Source: Paenibacillus auburnensis (GTDB lineage Bacteria > Bacillota > Bacilli > Paenibacillales > Paenibacillaceae). Taken from it: a DNA stretch of 64,000 nucleotides. Below are positions 27,006 to 35,142 of the stretch, piece by piece (positions within the stretch are counted from its first letter, which is position 1; every line of letters begins with the position of its first letter). The translations under genes were made by a program, and so were the position numbers. The DNA lies in contig NZ_CAKMMG010000002.1 of NCBI RefSeq assembly GCF_927798115.1, forward strand, positions 1 through 64,000, written 5' to 3'. Under the pieces are notes generated by a model, which saw only the letters and a program-made list of their open reading frames with translations, made no database searches and was not told the origin of the DNA.

Positions 27006-28009
27006 GATTGCCCGCCTCCTCTCGTCTTCACCAGATACAAGAAGAAGGGAACCCCGAACAGAGCGGTGACCACACCGACCGGCGTTTCAAACGGATAATT
27101 GATAAACCGGCTGATCAGGTCACAAGCCGCCAGGAACAACGCGCCCATAAAAGCAGCGAACGGTATGATCTTACGGTAATCCTGACCGATCAGCAGCCGG
27201 GTGATATGCGGAATGATCAGCCCGACAAAAGCAATTTTTCCGGCAATGGCGACCGAAATTCCTGTCAGAATCACCACGCTCAGCATCGTAAGCCCTTTTA
27301 CGGCCGTAACTTTTAGCCCCAGACCGGCTGCTGTTTCATCCCCCAGTGACAACATGGTTACCGGACGGGACATCAGCAGGCCAAGTGCCAGACCTACAAC
27401 TGCGAAAGGAATAGCAAGCTTGATTAATGCAGGGTCCATCATATGCAGCCTGGCGTTATACCAGAAGCTGATATTTTGCGAGATTTGAAAATAACTGGCG
27501 AGCGCCTGCGAGACACCTCCGAGAAAGGTACCGATAATCGTTCCTAGAACGGCCATAGTCAGCGGCGTTGCACCTCCGGGCAGCAGCTTGGCAGTCCCGA
27601 AAACGAGCACAGCCCCTAACAGGGAGCCGGCCAGAGAATAGATAATCATCGTCATGGACGAGGCTTCGGGCAGAAACACCATACACAGTGTAATCGCGAA
27701 TACCGAACCGTCACTGATCCCCATAATGGAGGGAGAGGCCAGGTAATTCCGGGTCATTCCCTGCATGAGTGCACCGGATACTGCAAGGAAAGCGCCAATC
27801 AGCAAGGCTCCCGCTACTCTTGGAATCCGGGAGGTAAGAATAATCTGGTGATCAATATTATCCGGGTCAAAATGTACGAGCGCATTCCAAATCGTTCCGT
27901 AACCGATGGATTTAGAACCGTAGAGCACAGATAACACGCTGATGATTATGATTAGGACAAGCCCCAGCACCAGTAATGAGGTTGTTTTCAATGCGGCCGA
28001 TAATTTCAT
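27002..28009 (-). CDS. Iron-siderophore ABC transporter permease (FecCD family), first subunit
   Basis: A 335-residue permease with the same layout as its partner. It carries TSRIPRVAGALLIGAFLAV and AFVGLIIPHITRLLIG, the latter the coupling loop for the ATPase. First gene after the Fur box at 28061-28079. In Bacillus the equivalent position would hold feuA (binding lipoprotein) first; here the permease comes directly after the regulator gene. Initiation signal is weak (GGGATG about 10 bases upstream). Confidence 0.9.
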   Translation of the reverse strand: MKLSAALKTTSLLVLGLVLIIIISVLSVLYGSKSIGYGTIWNALVHFDPDNIDHQIILTSRIPRVAGALLIGAFLAVSGALMQGMTRNYLASPSIMGISDGSVFAITLCMVFLPEASSMTMIIYSLAGSLLGAVLVFGTAKLLPGGATPLTMAVLGTIIGTFLGGVSQALASYFQISQNISFWYNARLHMMDPALIKLAIPFAVVGLALGLLMSRPVTMLSLGDETAAGLGLKVTAVKGLTMLSVVILTGISVAIAGKIAFVGLIIPHITRLLIGQDYRKIIPFAAFMGALFLAACDLISRFINYPFETPVGVVTALFGVPFFLYLVKTRGGGQS

Positions 28010-28060
28010 TTCATGTCATCCCGTTCTTTTGCTGGCTTCTATTTTGGATCGTCATCATTT

Positions 28061-28079
28061 GATAATGATTCTCATTTAA
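28061..28079 (-). promoter_or_regulatory. Fur box upstream of the permease operon
   Basis: GATAATGATTCTCATTTAA matches the Fur consensus GATAATGATTATCATTATC at 15 of 19 positions. It lies just downstream of a TATAAT on the minus strand (near 28084-28089), where a bound repressor would block initiation. Confidence 0.8.
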
Positions 28080-28117
28080 GATTATAGCGAAGCGGACAAA
28101 GGGGCTCCATGGACAAA

Positions 28118-29773
28118 TTACGGAACATGGATGGACGATTGGCCGACTAACAGCTGCTTCGTCTGCCGGACCATCCGCAGCTGGGCATAAGCAGAGTGCT
28201 CACGCCAAGGATCGGACGAGAGAAAATGCACCCTGTGCCGCTGCACCGCCGCTATTTTCAGCCATTCCGGATCATTCTGCAGCTTATTCCACTCTCCCAG
28301 AGTATCGCTATCCCGGCGGATCAGCATGAGCAGATGATCTGCATGCAGGGCAGCTATATCCTGCGGGGTCACCGGTACATTGTAAACTTCATCCCCGCTG
28401 TCATACGCAGGCTGCAGTTCAAGCTCACCGTAGAGCATGCTGGCCATGGTGCGGCTGCAGTGCAGATACAATCTGTTGTGCAGCATGCGGATGACGACCA
28501 CCGACTCCCCTCCGATCTGGGTGTGCAGCTGTTCCTTAACCGCCCCGGCCTCCCAGTCAAAGGCCGCCAGCCACTGCTCCGCCTGCCAGGATTCGCCCAG
28601 AAATTGTGCCAGCTGCAGAAACTGGCTGCGCCAGTCGGCAGGTCCGGTCTGCAGATAATAAACGGGAGCGATTCGCTCAAGCGCGGTCTTCTCTTCTTCC
28701 TGCAGGTCATCGCCAGCCAGAATCAGATCAGCAGGAACTTGTCTGAGCAACTCCAGATTGGCCTGCCAGTCCTGATTGCTGCGGAAGGCACTGATATGTA
28801 CAGGGATATCGCTCCGGTAATTCCGGTAATAATACTCCGTCCATTTGGGGTGAAGCGCCGCCGCGTAAGGGATAAGATTGAGCGGCAGTAATTGTCCGAG
28901 CAGCGACGGAGAGTATGCCACCAGCTTGCGGCGGCGGCTCTTCATATAGACCGCAGGGGGCACCCCGATAATCTTCTTGAATTTGCGGCTGAAATAGAAT
29001 TCATCCGTGTACCCTACCCGGTGGGCGATCTCACGCAGCTTCGTTCCGCTCTCCGCCATTAGACGTTTAGCCTGCTGCAGCCTCAGCTCAGTGGTATAGT
29101 CCAAAGCGCTCTTGCCATATTTTTTCTTAAATAAGTCGTTAAAATATTTGGGGCTTAGCTCAGCAGCCTGCGCCAGCAGCTGAGAGGTCAGATCCTGTGT
29201 ATAATGCTCTTCTATGTATTGTCTTGCCTGCTCCAGCGCGGAATTCGTATCCCGGGGCCGCTGCCTGCCGCACATACGGATGCTGTACAGCAGCTCCTGA
29301 AAATCAATCTGTGCCCGGAAGCTTATATTCTGCCGCTGGTTCTCTTCCATATGGGTCAACCCGCTGCAGATCGAAGTAATTGTCTTCATTGAAGTTTGCG
29401 GCAGCAAGCCCTCACGGGGAAACAGCTCAGCATTCTTGAGCAGAAAGCTCCCTTCACCTGCCGGATGGTACCGGTGGATGTCGAAATAAAATATGTACAT
29501 TTCAATGCTCCCCGCCTGCTGCACTGTACCGAAGGTCTGTTCCGGAAGGCATAGGCAGACCGAACCTGCTGCAAGCTCAAACTGGCCGTGATTCATGAGC
29601 ACCCGGACAGAGCCGCTTGCCACCACTATAAGCGCATATGAAAGTGCAAGCTGTTGAGGCAGATGCCCCTCCTCGCTCCCCTTCACTACCTGAACCGATA
29701 ACAAGCGGAAGGACAGCTCGTCCCAATCCCGGAACTGTTCTTCGCTGTCCGCAGGGATTAACTCTTGTTTCAT
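28118..29773 (-). CDS. btr: AraC-family regulator fused to a siderophore-binding domain (Btr-like)
   Basis: A 551-residue activator. N-terminal cupin-like region (about 1-150) and an AraC-type double HTH (about 175-275; ALEQARQYIEEHY through GYTDEFYFSRKFKKIIGVPP). The C-terminal domain (about 290-545) resembles a class III periplasmic binding protein but has no signal peptide. In Bacillus Btr such a domain binds bacillibactin in the cytosol and switches on feuABC-ybbA. Its position directly before the permease and esterase genes supports that role. GGTGG is about 7 bases before the ATG. Its promoter contains a perfect Fur palindrome, so it should be iron-repressed. Confidence 0.88.
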   Translation of the reverse strand: MKQELIPADSEEQFRDWDELSFRLLSVQVVKGSEEGHLPQQLALSYALIVVASGSVRVLMNHGQFELAAGSVCLCLPEQTFGTVQQAGSIEMYIFYFDIHRYHPAGEGSFLLKNAELFPREGLLPQTSMKTITSICSGLTHMEENQRQNISFRAQIDFQELLYSIRMCGRQRPRDTNSALEQARQYIEEHYTQDLTSQLLAQAAELSPKYFNDLFKKKYGKSALDYTTELRLQQAKRLMAESGTKLREIAHRVGYTDEFYFSRKFKKIIGVPPAVYMKSRRRKLVAYSPSLLGQLLPLNLIPYAAALHPKWTEYYYRNYRSDIPVHISAFRSNQDWQANLELLRQVPADLILAGDDLQEEEKTALERIAPVYYLQTGPADWRSQFLQLAQFLGESWQAEQWLAAFDWEAGAVKEQLHTQIGGESVVVIRMLHNRLYLHCSRTMASMLYGELELQPAYDSGDEVYNVPVTPQDIAALHADHLLMLIRRDSDTLGEWNKLQNDPEWLKIAAVQRHRVHFLSSDPWREHSAYAQLRMVRQTKQLLVGQSSIHVP

Positions 29774-29814
29774 AACCTTACCACCACCATTTACATACTC
29801 TTATAAGTGATTTC

Positions 29815-29844
29815 AGTATAATTGATAATCATTATCAATGGCAA
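29815..29844 (-). promoter_or_regulatory. btr promoter with a Fur box filling the spacer
   Basis: Minus strand TTGCCA (29839-29844), an 18-base spacer, and TATACT (29815-29820). A perfect 9-1-9 palindrome ATTGATAATCATTATCAAT (29821-29839) occupies the spacer, so Fur binding would directly block RNA polymerase. Confidence 0.82.
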
Positions 29845-29860
29845 TGCACTGGTGTACGCC

Positions 29861-29901
29861 AAAAAGGACTATTCCCGCCCTTTGGCCTGGAAATAGTCCT
29901 T
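29861..29901 (-). terminator. Intrinsic terminator of the clpP operon
   Basis: AAGGACTATT (29864-29873) pairs with AATAGTCCTT (29892-29901). On the minus strand the stem runs into TTTTTGG. About 30 bases after the small-protein stop. Confidence 0.8.
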
Positions 29902-29932
29902 AAATCTGAGTTTGTTACCGGCCGCCAGACCG

Positions 29933-30139
29933 TTACTGTCCGAAGCCGACCCGCGGCCGCTCGCGCTCTTTGGTCTCTAGCGCTACTGCACGAATTGAGG
30001 TGATCGGAATGTAGAGCACCTGATATTCTGTCCGGTATTTCACGAAGCGCTCGTCAAGCTCTTCCAGAACACCGTCTCTTACACTCGTACCATCCAGAAA
30101 ATGTACCGCGACTTTCTGCCCTTTTAAATCTGCCAGCAT
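29933..30139 (-). CDS. 68-aa Sm/DUF2642-like small protein
   Basis: Short beta-rich protein: VAVHFLDGTSVRDGVLEELDERFVKY followed by VLYIPITSIRAVALE. The strand pattern, an early GxxV....DG motif and a late YIPITSI motif, resembles Sm-fold small proteins such as DUF2642 members. This is pattern resemblance only. A basic tail ends the protein. GGAG is 10 bases before the ATG. Its start is 19 bases after the ClpP stop, so the two are co-transcribed. It could be an adaptor or RNA-binding protein, but no function is shown. Confidence 0.75.
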   Translation of the reverse strand: MLADLKGQKVAVHFLDGTSVRDGVLEELDERFVKYRTEYQVLYIPITSIRAVALETKERERPRVGFGQ

Positions 30140-30158
30140 GGTTCATCCGCTCCTTCAA

Positions 30159-30740
30159 TTATAGGTTCGTGATTACTTTGTCGATAATGCCGTATGTCAT
30201 TGCCTCATCCGCGGACATGAAATAATCCCGGTCCATATCCTTCGCGATCTTATCTGCCGGCTGGCCGGTCCGGTCCGCAGTAATCTGCACGACCTTTTCC
30301 CTAATCTGCAATATCCGTCTGGCGCTAATGGCAATATCACTGGCTTGCCCCTGGGCGCCGCCATGCGGCTGGTGGATCATAATTTCACTGCTCGGCAGCG
30401 CGAATCTTTTGCCGGGGGCTCCGGCCAGCAGCAGCAGTGAGGCGAAGGAAGCCGCAAAACCGGTGCATATCGTGCTGACCTGCGGTTTGATTACCTGCAT
30501 CGTATCATAAATTCCGAACCCTGCGGTAGTTGAACCTCCCGGACTGTTAATAAACATTTGGATGTCCTTATCCGGTTCCTCCGCCGCAAGGTATAGAAGC
30601 TGGGCAATAATACTGTTCGCCAGCTGATCATCGATCGCCGCACCGACAAATACAATCCGGTCCTTCAGCAGCCTCGAATAAATGTCATAGGACCGTTCGC
30701 CTCTGCTCGTCTGTTCAATTACATAGGGGATTATACTCAT
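30159..30740 (-). CDS. clpP: ClpP-family proteolytic subunit
   Basis: 193-residue serine protease of the ClpP family. The catalytic serine is in [14 protein letters not shown], the histidine in [15 protein letters not shown] and the aspartate in [12 protein letters not shown]. Length and the glycine-rich FINSPGGS loop are normal. The nucleophile motif reads GFAASFAS instead of the usual GQAASMGA, so this is probably a second ClpP paralogue, not the housekeeping copy. AGGAGG is 8 bases before the ATG. It needs a Clp ATPase encoded elsewhere. First gene of a two-gene operon. Confidence 0.9.
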   Translation of the reverse strand: MSIIPYVIEQTSRGERSYDIYSRLLKDRIVFVGAAIDDQLANSIIAQLLYLAAEEPDKDIQMFINSPGGSTTAGFGIYDTMQVIKPQVSTICTGFAASFASLLLLAGAPGKRFALPSSEIMIHQPHGGAQGQASDIAISARRILQIREKVVQITADRTGQPADKIAKDMDRDYFMSADEAMTYGIIDKVITNL

Positions 30741-30849
30741 GATCTTTACCTCCTGGGATGTAAGCTTGATTTGTTACCCTGTAAACGGATCAGGGCTGGC
30801 AAAAGATACGGAACCAAGCCAACATAAAGAGCTGCAGAAGCCGCGTATC

Positions 30850-30878
30850 TTTTAATAAGGGCTGTTCGTTTATATAAT
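30850..30878 (+). promoter_or_regulatory. Candidate promoter of the sigma factor gene
   Basis: TTTTAA, 17 bases, TATAAT, about 45 bases before the start codon. The -10 is consensus, the -35 poor. No typical ECF AAC/CGTC pair was seen, so autoregulation is not apparent. Confidence 0.3.
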
Positions 30879-30922
30879 AAGGGAATATACAAAGAGGACA
30901 GCTGAAAAGGAGTTGTGTGAGC

Positions 30923-31660
30923 ATGATGATCCTTGAAGAATACAGCACTCAGAAGCTTGAGGATGACCACAGACTGCAGTCGCTTAGAGCTGCGCTGAAC
31001 CGCTACTGTCTGGCGCTTACCCGCTCCGGGCATGAGGCTGAAGATCTGGCCCAGGACACCTGGACGAAGGTGCTCAGCTACAGAAAATTCTCCGCAAGCC
31101 CCAATCCGGAAGCCCTGATGCTGCGGATTGCTAAGAATACCTGGATCGATGCCATCCGGCGCAAGGCTTCCTTAGCGCGTGCAATGGAACGCGAACTGAA
31201 TCCGGCAGAAGCTGCCGCCATGCAGAGCAGCCTTTCAGAGATCGAAACAGCTTTTCAGGCCTTGATCAAACATCTGTCGCCTCTGCAGCGGATGACCTTC
31301 CTGCTGCGTGATGTGCTCGGCTACTCTGCTAACGAAACGGCGGTTCAGCTGGATACTACAGAGGGGGCTGTTAAAGCTGCGCTGTACCGGGCTCGGCAAG
31401 CGCTCGAAGCTGTGCGGAAGGAGCTGGCCGCAGATGGCCCGGCCCTCCCCCCTGACGCCGATTTCAGGCTGCTGCTCACCGCGCTGGCGGATGCTTATGA
31501 AGAAGGGCAGATTCCCGTCATGCTGGAACTGCTGCGCCAGGACCAAGCAGCAGAGATCACCATGGCGGTCAGCACAGCTGCTGTGCAGGCTCTGGATGCG
31601 GGAAGCCGCTCCACCGCAAACAGCACCGTCATCTATTCCGGAATGCGGATGGCGGCCTAA
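30923..31660 (+). CDS. ECF-type RNA polymerase sigma factor with a C-terminal extension
   Basis: About 245 residues. Region 2 at about 17-80 (RYCLALTRSGHEAEDLAQDTWTKV, then RIAKNTWIDAIRRK). Region 4 at about 110-165 (LSPLQRMTFLLRDVLGYSANETA, then GAVKAALYRARQAL). Some 80 further residues (about 166-245), Ala/Leu-rich, recognised by no family I know, may be an internal regulatory domain as in ECF groups lacking a separate anti-sigma factor. No membrane anti-sigma gene follows. Start at ATG 30923, 10 bases from AAGGAG; a GTG two codons earlier is too close to it. The next gene starts 27 bases downstream. Confidence 0.82.
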   Translation: MMILEEYSTQKLEDDHRLQSLRAALNRYCLALTRSGHEAEDLAQDTWTKVLSYRKFSASPNPEALMLRIAKNTWIDAIRRKASLARAMERELNPAEAAAMQSSLSEIETAFQALIKHLSPLQRMTFLLRDVLGYSANETAVQLDTTEGAVKAALYRARQALEAVRKELAADGPALPPDADFRLLLTALADAYEEGQIPVMLELLRQDQAAEITMAVSTAAVQALDAGSRSTANSTVIYSGMRMAA

Positions 31661-31687
31661 CAAGAAAAAATCAAAGGAGGTAGAAGG

Positions 31688-32581
31688 ATGAGGAATATAC
31701 TGGTGCTCGGGGGAACCCGTTTTTTTGGTAAGCGGCTGGTGAAACGGCTGCTTCAGGATGAAAATACACAGGTGACTATACTGACCAGGGGCATGGCAGA
31801 GGATGATTTCGGCGATCAGGTGACCCGGTTAACCGTTGACCGTTCGGATTCGGAGGCGCTGGCCGCGGCGGTGCATGGCCGGCACTTTGATGTTGTCTAT
31901 GATAATATCTGCTACTCACCCGATGATGCAGCTGCTGCGGCCCGGATTTTTGCTGACAGTGCGGGGCGTTACATCCTGACCTCCAGCTTATCCGTATACG
32001 ATCCAAGACCGGAAATCCTGAGCGAAGCGGACTTTGACCCTGAGACTTATCCCCTGCGGCTGGGTTCCAGAGAGGACTTCAGTTATCAGGAAGGCAAAAG
32101 ACTGGCTGAGACGGTGCTGCTGAAACAGAATGCTTTTCCCGTGGCAGCCGTCCGCTTTCCGATCGTCCTAGGGACGGATGATTATACGCGGCGGCTGCAT
32201 TTTCACATCGAGCATATCGCCGGCGGCAAGCCGGTTGGACTTCCGAATCCGGATGCCCTGATCTCGTTCATCCGTTCCGATGAGGCTGCGGACTTCCTTT
32301 ACTGGCTGGGCCTCTCCTCGTTGACCGGACCCGTGAATGCATGCTCAGACGGTGCAATAGCCATCCGGGATATTCTCTCGATGATCGAAGCTGTAACAGG
32401 GAAGCAGGCCGTCACGCTAAGCGAAACAGCCCAAGAGGATATGTCTCCTTTCGGTATTGATGAATCTTGGGTTATGGATACAACAAAAGCCCGCTCAGCG
32501 GGCTTTACCTTTCTGTCTCTTACCGAATGGCTGCCGGAGCTTGTCGCCCGGCTTCATGCCTCACTCAGCCATCGCGAGTAA
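31688..32581 (+). CDS. NAD-dependent epimerase/reductase (extended SDR-like)
   Basis: 297-residue Rossmann-fold protein. The N-terminal nucleotide motif is [13 protein letters not shown] (GxxGxxG pattern), with SSLSVYD and Y-x3-K (YQEGK) as the catalytic pair at about 130-140. A substrate region follows ([23 protein letters not shown]). Similar proteins are annotated as UDP-sugar epimerases or isoflavone-reductase-like; the substrate is unknown. AAAGGAGG is 7 bases before the ATG. Probably co-transcribed with the sigma factor. Its 3' end overlaps the convergent chemoreceptor by 21 bases and contains that gene's terminator. Confidence 0.82.
   Translation: MRNILVLGGTRFFGKRLVKRLLQDENTQVTILTRGMAEDDFGDQVTRLTVDRSDSEALAAAVHGRHFDVVYDNICYSPDDAAAAARIFADSAGRYILTSSLSVYDPRPEILSEADFDPETYPLRLGSREDFSYQEGKRLAETVLLKQNAFPVAAVRFPIVLGTDDYTRRLHFHIEHIAGGKPVGLPNPDALISFIRSDEAADFLYWLGLSSLTGPVNACSDGAIAIRDILSMIEAVTGKQAVTLSETAQEDMSPFGIDESWVMDTTKARSAGFTFLSLTEWLPELVARLHASLSHRE
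32480..32506 (-). terminator. Chemoreceptor terminator inside the opposing epimerase gene
   Basis: AAAGCCCGC-TCA-GCGGGCTTT (32486-32506), a perfect 9-bp stem, runs on the minus strand into TTTTGTTG. It lies about 55 bases after the chemoreceptor stop, within the coding sequence of the epimerase, where it encodes KARSAGFT. Confidence 0.75.
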
Positions 32582-34378
32582 CGGTACGCTTGTCTCCTCC
32601 GGCTGCTTCCGGGCGTCGTTCATTGCCAGCAGCTGGCCGCCGCCGGGGTTCGCAGCCTGACCCTCCTCAATCTTGAACACATTGATTTCCTTGAACAGCC
32701 GCCGCGAGATTTCACTAATCTCCAGCGCCTGGCGGGCGATATCGTGAATGGCCTGATCCTGCTGGGTACTGGAGGCATTCACTTCCTGAACGCCCGCCGC
32801 TGTCTGCTCAGCTACGGATGCTACCGAGTGGATCGATTCACCCAGCCGTGAATTGATCTTCCGGGTCTGCTCCACCTTGCTGTGAATCTGTCCGATCTGC
32901 CGGCTGATGCCGGCTATCGAATCGTCAATCGCCGTGAAGGAAGCAAGGGTTTCCGCAACCTGGGTATCCTGCTCCTCCAGGCTTTTTTTCGATTCCAGCA
33001 TGTATGCTTCAAAGTCGGCCATGCTCTCCTGCAGCTCCCCGATAATCCGGCTGATCAGAATCGAGGAATCGCTTGTCTGTACCGATAAATGCCGGACTTC
33101 ATCCGCGATCACCCCAAAGCCTTTCCCAGCCGCCCCTGCCCGGGCCGCTTCAATTGCCGCATTCAGAGAGAGGATATTGGTCTGCTTGGAAATCTCTGTG
33201 ATGGAATTCGTAATCCGCGAAATATCTCCAGACTGCTCCACCAGCTTCTCAAGTGCCTGATACACCTTGCCGATGGAAGTGCGGGACTTCTGTGATTTGC
33301 GCTGCAGCTCGCTGATGGTTTCCGAGCCTTTGCGTGCATTCTGGTCAGCGCTCTGGCTTGTCGCAAGCATAACATCGGTATAATCCGTAATCTCCGCCAC
33401 TTCCCGCTCCAGCTCCTGCAGCAATAGTGCGCTCTGTTCAGACTGAATGGCCTGCTGATCCGCCCCTACCGAAATTTCCTGAATGGTCTTGACGATATCC
33501 TGATTGGTATGGGCAGTAACTGATGAAGACTGCTGAAAGGACTGGGAGTAATCGGCCAGCGTTGAGGCTACCTGCACCGTCTGGCGCAGCATCTCGCGGA
33601 CCCGCGTAACCATATGGTCAAAATGGAAGCTCAACCGTCCCAGCTCATCATTATACGGTGAATTGATCTGCTGGCGCAGATCGCCTTCGGCGATTTTACG
33701 CAGCGCAGCCTGCAGCTTGTCCACCGGAGACAGGAACGAACGGATCAGCAGCAGGGCCAGTACCAGCGTGAAAGCGAACACGGCGATTGCAGCATACATA
33801 ACGATGGATACGGTATGGTCCAGCAATGTAAAAGAATTCGCCTGCGCCTGTTCCGCATTATCCGCTGCTGCCTTATACAGCTTCTCATTCCGCTCCAGCA
33901 GCGTTTGATTCAGTGCAAGCGCCTGCGTATGGAGGCCGTCAATCTGCTCCAGGACAGTCAGCGGATCCAGATCGGTATCCTCCAGCGTTTTTACCAACTC
34001 ATTTACATAACCTGTATATTTGTCCGCTTCCGTGCGCAGCTGCTGCAGATCTGTCCACGCGGAGGTTCCTTTGTCAAAATCCACTTTGGCTATAGCTGCC
34101 GCAAGCTGCTGCTGCTTATCCTTAAACGGCCCGGCCAGCTCTGCGTCACTGGATTCGGCCAGGGAAGTCTCCAGACGGTTCAGCTCCTGCAGCAGCTGAG
34201 TGATTGTAGAGACGGTGATTCTTTTTTCCATCTCGGACTTCTGCCGTTCCATCGACTGCTCCACCTGAGTAATCTTCTGCCCCTGAAGCAATGCAACCCC
34301 CAAAAAGATAAGTGAAATTGCCGTAAAGCTAAGAATCAGCTTCCATTTCATAGATAAGTGCAGCCTATTTCTTTTCAA
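32561..34378 (-). CDS. Methyl-accepting chemotaxis protein
   Basis: About 605 residues. First membrane helix at about 12-32. An extracytoplasmic four-helix-bundle-like region (about 33-185) is rich in Glu/Gln/Leu and has no recognisable CACHE fold. Second helix at about 188-212. A HAMP domain (about 213-265; [21 protein letters not shown]) and a long signalling coiled coil follow, with the tip [16 protein letters not shown]. Start set at TTG 34378: AGAAGGG lies 9 bases upstream, whereas the ATG at 34387 would abut that site with no spacing. No chemotaxis genes are nearby. The ligand is unknown. Confidence 0.9.
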   Translation of the reverse strand: MKRNRLHLSMKWKLILSFTAISLIFLGVALLQGQKITQVEQSMERQKSEMEKRITVSTITQLLQELNRLETSLAESSDAELAGPFKDKQQQLAAAIAKVDFDKGTSAWTDLQQLRTEADKYTGYVNELVKTLEDTDLDPLTVLEQIDGLHTQALALNQTLLERNEKLYKAAADNAEQAQANSFTLLDHTVSIVMYAAIAVFAFTLVLALLLIRSFLSPVDKLQAALRKIAEGDLRQQINSPYNDELGRLSFHFDHMVTRVREMLRQTVQVASTLADYSQSFQQSSSVTAHTNQDIVKTIQEISVGADQQAIQSEQSALLLQELEREVAEITDYTDVMLATSQSADQNARKGSETISELQRKSQKSRTSIGKVYQALEKLVEQSGDISRITNSITEISKQTNILSLNAAIEAARAGAAGKGFGVIADEVRHLSVQTSDSSILISRIIGELQESMADFEAYMLESKKSLEEQDTQVAETLASFTAIDDSIAGISRQIGQIHSKVEQTRKINSRLGESIHSVASVAEQTAAGVQEVNASSTQQDQAIHDIARQALEISEISRRLFKEINVFKIEEGQAANPGGGQLLAMNDARKQPEETSVPLLAMAE

Positions 34379-34534
34379 GCTTATCATCCCTTCTGCTAGA
34401 CCTCGGACTTATGTATGTATTTTCATGTCATGTTTTCATTGTAGAAGCTGGATATTAATTATTCTCCAGTGTTGTGTATGCGCATCGTAAAGTAATTGTT
34501 GCAATGCTGTTAACGCGGGCTAAAGACAAGCCAA

Positions 34535-34569
34535 CAAAAAAGACAAGCACCGCAGGCGGCACTTGTCTT
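34535..34569 (-). terminator. Intrinsic terminator of the VOC gene
   Basis: AAGACAAG (34540-34547) pairs with CTTGTCTT (34562-34569), then TTTTTTG on the minus strand. Confidence 0.8.
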
Positions 34570-34591
34570 CGGAACGTTTATGAGAGTTGAT

Positions 34592-35002
34592 TTACTGATT
34601 TGCATTTTCATCCATATACATGACTTCCCACAGATGTCCGTCAAGGTCCTGGAAGCTCCAGGTGTACATAAAACCATGATCGGCCTTATCATTAAAAGGT
34701 TTCCCGCCGGCATCAAGTGCCTTCTGCACCAGCTCGTCCACCTGCTCTCTACTTGAGGCCGAGAGTGCAAGAATTACCTCTGTATGCGCTGATGTGTCTA
34801 CAATCGTTTTGGAGGTAAAGGTGTTAAAAAACTCCCGGGTCAGCAGCATGGCAAAGGTATTCTCATTAATGATCATGCAGGTTGCTTTCTCATTGGTAAA
34901 CTGCGGGTTAAATTCAAAGCCTAAAGCGGTAAAGAATTCGATCGTCTTCTGCAGATTGGTCACTGGCAAATTCACAAAAAGCTGGCCTGCCTGAAATCCC
35001 AT
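34592..35002 (-). CDS. VOC/glyoxalase-superfamily protein
   Basis: 136-residue vicinal-oxygen-chelate fold protein with two beta-alpha-beta modules: LFVNLPVTNLQKTIEFFTALGF at the start and DLDGHLWEVMYMD at the end. It looks like the YaeR/PhnB-type glyoxalase relatives with the closing D-x-DGH-x-WE motif. Possible metal ligands are the glutamate near the end and residues of the first module. Chemistry cannot be assigned. GAGGTGATC precedes the ATG by about 6 bases. Single-gene unit. Confidence 0.8.
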   Translation of the reverse strand: MGFQAGQLFVNLPVTNLQKTIEFFTALGFEFNPQFTNEKATCMIINENTFAMLLTREFFNTFTSKTIVDTSAHTEVILALSASSREQVDELVQKALDAGGKPFNDKADHGFMYTWSFQDLDGHLWEVMYMDENANQ

Positions 35003-35142
35003 TCCCTGATCACCTCTCGCATGTAATGGAGTATTACTGTCCGATTATAGCATGGAACCAGCAAAGATATCTAAAATTTGAACTGTGAGCTGCGGCTCAG
35101 AAAAGCGGATGCTCTTTAAGCCGCAGCATCAGTAACAAGCTT

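Noticed and set aside
35089..35127. GC-rich hairpin as terminator of the second SLH protein
   Set aside because: Good 9-bp stem but no T tail on the minus strand; kept only as a note.
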